Below, one piece after another: positions 63,489-64,000 of a DNA stretch of 64,000 nucleotides. This stretch comes from Impatiens glandulifera (lineage: Eukaryota > Streptophyta > Magnoliopsida > Ericales > Balsaminaceae). Position 1 is the stretch's first letter. Every line of letters begins with the position of its first letter. Position numbers and translations under genes: made by a program. The notes under the pieces are model-generated. The model made no database searches, had not been told where the DNA came from, and saw only the letters and a list, made by a program, of their open reading frames with translations. The stretch covers positions 48,891,363 through 48,955,362 of the forward strand of contig NC_061865.1 in NCBI RefSeq assembly GCF_907164915.1. Direction: 5' to 3'.

Positions 63489-63819
63489 TGTTGGGGAAAA
63501 CCCTGACAGAACCACAAAAGAAGAAAAAACGAACTGAAAGAACACTAACAGAATTTGATAACGGAGTTCGGCCAAAATATTGCCTACGTCTCCGAGCACT
63601 GAGGCTATCAATTAATAAGGAAGAAGAGATACAAATTTGGGTGCCAATAAACCAAAGAGGGGAGAGTTTCTTTTATACACTAAGAAACTTCCCCAACTCC
63701 CATCATCTTCCGATGTGGGATTTATGCTAATTGTGAATATAGTTTCTTTTATATACTAAGAAACTTCTTTCACTCCCATTATCTTCCGATGTGGGATTCT
63801 AATTGTGCCAAAAACAACA
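63489..63819 (-). repeat. 5' LTR of the copia element
   Basis: 331 bp, almost identical to 60221-60550. Confidence 0.95.
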
Positions 63820-63852
63820 GTTACCACTGAACTACCTTGGTGGGTTAACCTC
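63820..63852 (-). mobile_element. SINE, 5' head with A box
   Basis: Minus strand 'GGTTAACCCACCAAGGTAGT' followed by TCAGTGGTAAC. The A-box-like TAGTTCAGTGG is followed, across the copia insertion, by the B box at 60125-60220. This is the order of a tRNA-derived SINE. Confidence 0.7.
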
Positions 63853-64000
63853 TCGTCTTCAAGTGAATTCTATATACGTTGGGTCTTTGCTAGCTAGGAA
63901 TCTTGGGTTCTTTGTTATGACTAGCGAATGAATATCTCATTCCCTCTAAAAAAATAAAATAAATTATCCACTTAACTTTATTTTGAAAGGCTTTCAATTT
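63853..64000. other. intergenic
   Basis: Nothing recognisable. Confidence 0.4.

Larger units (their letters stand above)
60221..63819 (-). mobile_element. young Ty1/copia LTR retrotransposon, internally deleted
   Basis: Flanked by the perfect 5-bp target duplication GTTAC (60216-60220 and 63820-63824). The LTRs are 60221-60550 and 63489-63819, starting TGTTGGGG and ending ACAACA, and they differ by only three substitutions and one indel. The element reads on the minus strand: 5' LTR at the right, primer-binding site TGGTATCAGAGC (63486-63475), gag, zinc knuckle, integrase, partial reverse transcriptase, purine-rich AAGATGGAGATT just before the 3' LTR. The internal part is only about 2.9 kb, because half of gag, most of RT and all of RNase H are missing. 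Confidence 0.95.

Overview
This is a nuclear window from a flowering plant, almost certainly a eudicot. It is very AT-rich and gene-poor. The genes have GT-AG introns, and the non-genic sequence is full of plant transposable elements: CACTA, hAT, Helitron, Ty1/copia, LINE and SINE. The species cannot be named from the sequence.

Three intact protein-coding genes can be modelled exon by exon. (1) A class I SAM-dependent methyltransferase of the YtqB-like rRNA methylase family (36930-38122, +, six exons, 245 aa). (2) A cytochrome P450 of family CYP716 (43032-44917, -, four exons, 480 aa). (3) A second, diverged CYP716 (57730-59570, -, four exons, 479 aa). CYP716 enzymes oxidise pentacyclic triterpene skeletons on the ER surface, so the two P450s look like a dispersed tandem pair for triterpenoid modification. 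No oxidosqualene cyclase or glycosyltransferase is seen here. Two further loci are coding-like but uncertain: a 159-aa ORF at 21774-22253 preceded by a short ORF in another frame, and the last exon of an unrecognised membrane protein at 3561-4186.

Layout. 1-2440 is an AT-rich block that recurs, rearranged, at 11.2-14.9 kb. 2455-2905 is a 3' scrap of the methyltransferase gene, and a longer decayed copy lies at 19.9-20.9 kb. 3.5-4.2 kb holds the membrane-protein exon. 5-16 kb is intergenic DNA with MITE-like copies, a hAT relic and short duplications. 17.2-19.6 kb is a degenerate repeat array, whose inverse-orientation relative lies at 55.7-56.8 kb. 23.05 kb carries a 16S rRNA scrap of organellar type. 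23.6-27.7 kb is one large palindromic CACTA transposon. 29-31.4 kb holds two hAT-derived elements. 32-35.5 kb holds a dead LINE ORF1 and retrotransposon-like non-coding DNA. 35.7-38.1 kb holds an orphan exon, a YchF/Obg-type GTPase first exon and the methyltransferase gene. 40.4-46.3 kb is CYP716 gene 1, flanked on both sides, in opposite orientations, by arrays of a Helitron-derived repeat. 49.3-50.3 kb is a truncated copia element. 52.7-54.3 kb holds three tandem CACTA transposase scraps. 57.7-59.6 kb is CYP716 gene 2. 60.2-63.8 kb is a young but internally deleted copia retrotransposon that landed inside a SINE.

No convincing new multi-gene system was found. The most unusual items are the fold-back CACTA, the GTPase P-loop exon directly upstream of the methyltransferase, the Helitron arrays with tRNA-like boxes bracketing a P450 gene, and the methyltransferase copy series.
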